Of a DNA stretch of 64,000 bases, positions 63,119 to 64,000 are shown in pieces. The stretch lies in assembly GCF_030518195.1 (NCBI RefSeq), contig NZ_JAULSC010000003.1, positions 186,001 to 250,000 on the forward strand, given 5' to 3'. The first letter of the stretch is position 1. Every line of letters begins with the position of its first letter. The translations under genes were made by a program, and so were the position numbers. The notes under the pieces are model-generated. The model had not been told where the DNA came from and did not search any database. It was given only the letters and a program-made list of their open reading frames with translations. Origin of the DNA: Nocardioides cremeus (lineage in GTDB: Bacteria > Actinomycetota > Actinomycetes > Propionibacteriales > Nocardioidaceae).

Positions 63119-64000
63119 ATGGACCGGCTCTCAGGCCTCGACGCCAGCTTCTTGTACCTCGAGACGCCGGCCCAGCTGATGCACGTGTGCGGCCTGCTGG
63201 TGCTGGACGTGTCGACGATGCCGGGCGGGTACGGCTTCGAGCGGCTGCGCTCGCAGATCGACTCCCACGTGCGCGAGGTGCCGGCCTTCACCCGTCGGTT
63301 GCGGCGGGTGCCGCTCGGCCTGGACCACCCGGTGTGGGTGCACGACCGCTCCTTCGACATCGAGCGGCACGTGCACCGGCTCGCGCTGCCCACGCCCGGC
63401 GGCTACCGGGAGCTGACCGAGCTGGCGGGGCACCTGGCCGGGCTGCCGCTCGACCGCTCCCGCCCGCTGTGGGAGATGTGGGTCATCGAGGGCTACGAGG
63501 ACGGCCGCGTGGTGGTGCTGAGCAAGATGCACCACGCCACGGTCGACGGGGTCTCCGGCGCGAACCTGATCTCCCACCTGTGCGCCCTCTCCGCGACCGA
63601 CGCCCCGCTGGCGCCCGCGCCGGAGGCGACCCACCGGCGCGAGCCGGGGCCGGCCGAGCTGCTGGGGCGCGGGGTGCTCAGCACCGTCGGCCGTCCGCTG
63701 CACCTGGCCCGGCTGGTGAGCCCGTCGGCCACGCTGGTGACCAGGACCGTGGGCCGGGCCCGCGCCGGCACCGCCATGGCCGCGCCGCTGACCGCGCCGC
63801 GCACGTCGTTCAACGGCACCATCACCGGGCACCGCACGATCGGCCTGGCCGACATGGACCTCGACGACGTGCGGACGGTGAAGAAGGCCAGTGGCACCAC
63901 CGTCAACGACGTGGTGCTGGCCGTGGCCGGGGGTGCGCTGCGCTCCTACCTGCAGGAGCGCGGTGAGCTGCCGGACGAGTCGCTGCTGGCCACGGTGCCG
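63119..64000 (+). CDS. WS/DGAT-family wax ester synthase / diacylglycerol acyltransferase, 5' part
   Basis: The first 294 codons; the gene runs off the window. The N-terminus MDRLSGLDASFLYLETP and the catalytic HHATVDG (H138, H139, D143, G144) identify a WS/DGAT enzyme, which esterifies acyl-CoA to diacylglycerol or a fatty alcohol. PLWEMWVIEGYEDGR before it and TVNDVVLAVAGGALR near the end are further family segments. GGAAGG precedes the ATG. A KstR-type box in the promoter suggests induction during steroid use. Confidence 0.93.
   Translation, partial: MDRLSGLDASFLYLETPAQLMHVCGLLVLDVSTMPGGYGFERLRSQIDSHVREVPAFTRRLRRVPLGLDHPVWVHDRSFDIERHVHRLALPTPGGYRELTELAGHLAGLPLDRSRPLWEMWVIEGYEDGRVVVLSKMHHATVDGVSGANLISHLCALSATDAPLAPAPEATHRREPGPAELLGRGVLSTVGRPLHLARLVSPSATLVTRTVGRARAGTAMAAPLTAPRTSFNGTITGHRTIGLADMDLDDVRTVKKASGTTVNDVVLAVAGGALRSYLQERGELPDESLLATVP

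Overview
The window is very GC-rich (about 70% or more by eye) and gene-dense, with GTG or ATG starts, many 4-base start/stop overlaps and protein families typical of Actinobacteria: KstR, SigE-family ECF sigma factors, DUF222/HNH proteins, WS/DGAT, LigB-type ligase and F420-type PPOX proteins. The overall style resembles Nocardioides or another Nocardioidaceae. That placement is inference from family content and synteny recalled from memory, not from a search. I call 62 protein genes, two of them cut by the window edges. I see no rRNA, tRNA, CRISPR array, prophage or intact insertion sequence. The only non-coding stretch over 300 bases (6490-7123) holds four imperfect palindromic repeats of about 145 bp.

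Layout. 1-3240: a duplicated module of SigE-family sigma factor plus membrane-anchored beta-propeller-like protein. 3258-6489: thiamine-binding protein, DUF3105 protein, M3 oligopeptidase and YjbQ-type protein. 6501-7066: repeat cluster, followed by a gene with a perfect LexA-type SOS box. 7520-12156: NUDIX, SMP-30-like protein, dxs and an HExxH lipoprotein. 12153-18268: fadB/fadA beta-oxidation pair with a palindromic operator, a PAC2 protein and tandem TesB thioesterases. 18395-23968: M23 peptidase, then an htdX-fabG4-fadA2-type lipid block with a TetR regulator that shares an operator sequence with it. 24029-33322: DUF222/HNH protein, degenerate NUDIX, Nramp-like transporter, DNA ligase, crotonase, AlkA-type glycosylase, SCP2 protein and cardiolipin synthase-like protein. 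33367-41060: a minus-strand operon joining a cellulose-synthase-like glycosyltransferase to a complete SpoIIE phosphatase / STAS / RsbW-type kinase partner switch, plus a GH26-like protein and a secreted beta-helix protein. 41258-47577: uvrB, an ion-channel-like protein, an MFS transporter, a response regulator and a receiver/PIG-L fusion. 47618-57698: steroid-catabolism-like genes (ferredoxin reductase, ferredoxin, Hsd4A-like SDR, second SDR, PPOX, KstR, FadE34-like dehydrogenase) interrupted by a glycosyltransferase/methyltransferase/prenyltransferase cassette. 57751-61783: a histidine kinase with three response regulators. 61780-64000: LipC-like esterase and WS/DGAT acyltransferase.

The strongest regulatory story is a local KstR regulon. 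A protein that I recognise as KstR is encoded at 51001-51615, and five sites matching the recalled KstR consensus (TNNAACNNGTTNNA) lie in the promoters of kstR, the ferredoxin reductase operon, the fadE34-like gene, a crotonase gene and the WS/DGAT gene. The most unusual system is the exopolysaccharide-type operon at 33367-41060, where the synthase gene is translationally coupled to a phosphatase, antagonist and kinase with no sigma factor nearby. A third theme is leaderless transcription: at least 17 genes have a TANNNT -10 hexamer ending 6 or 7 bases before the start codon.
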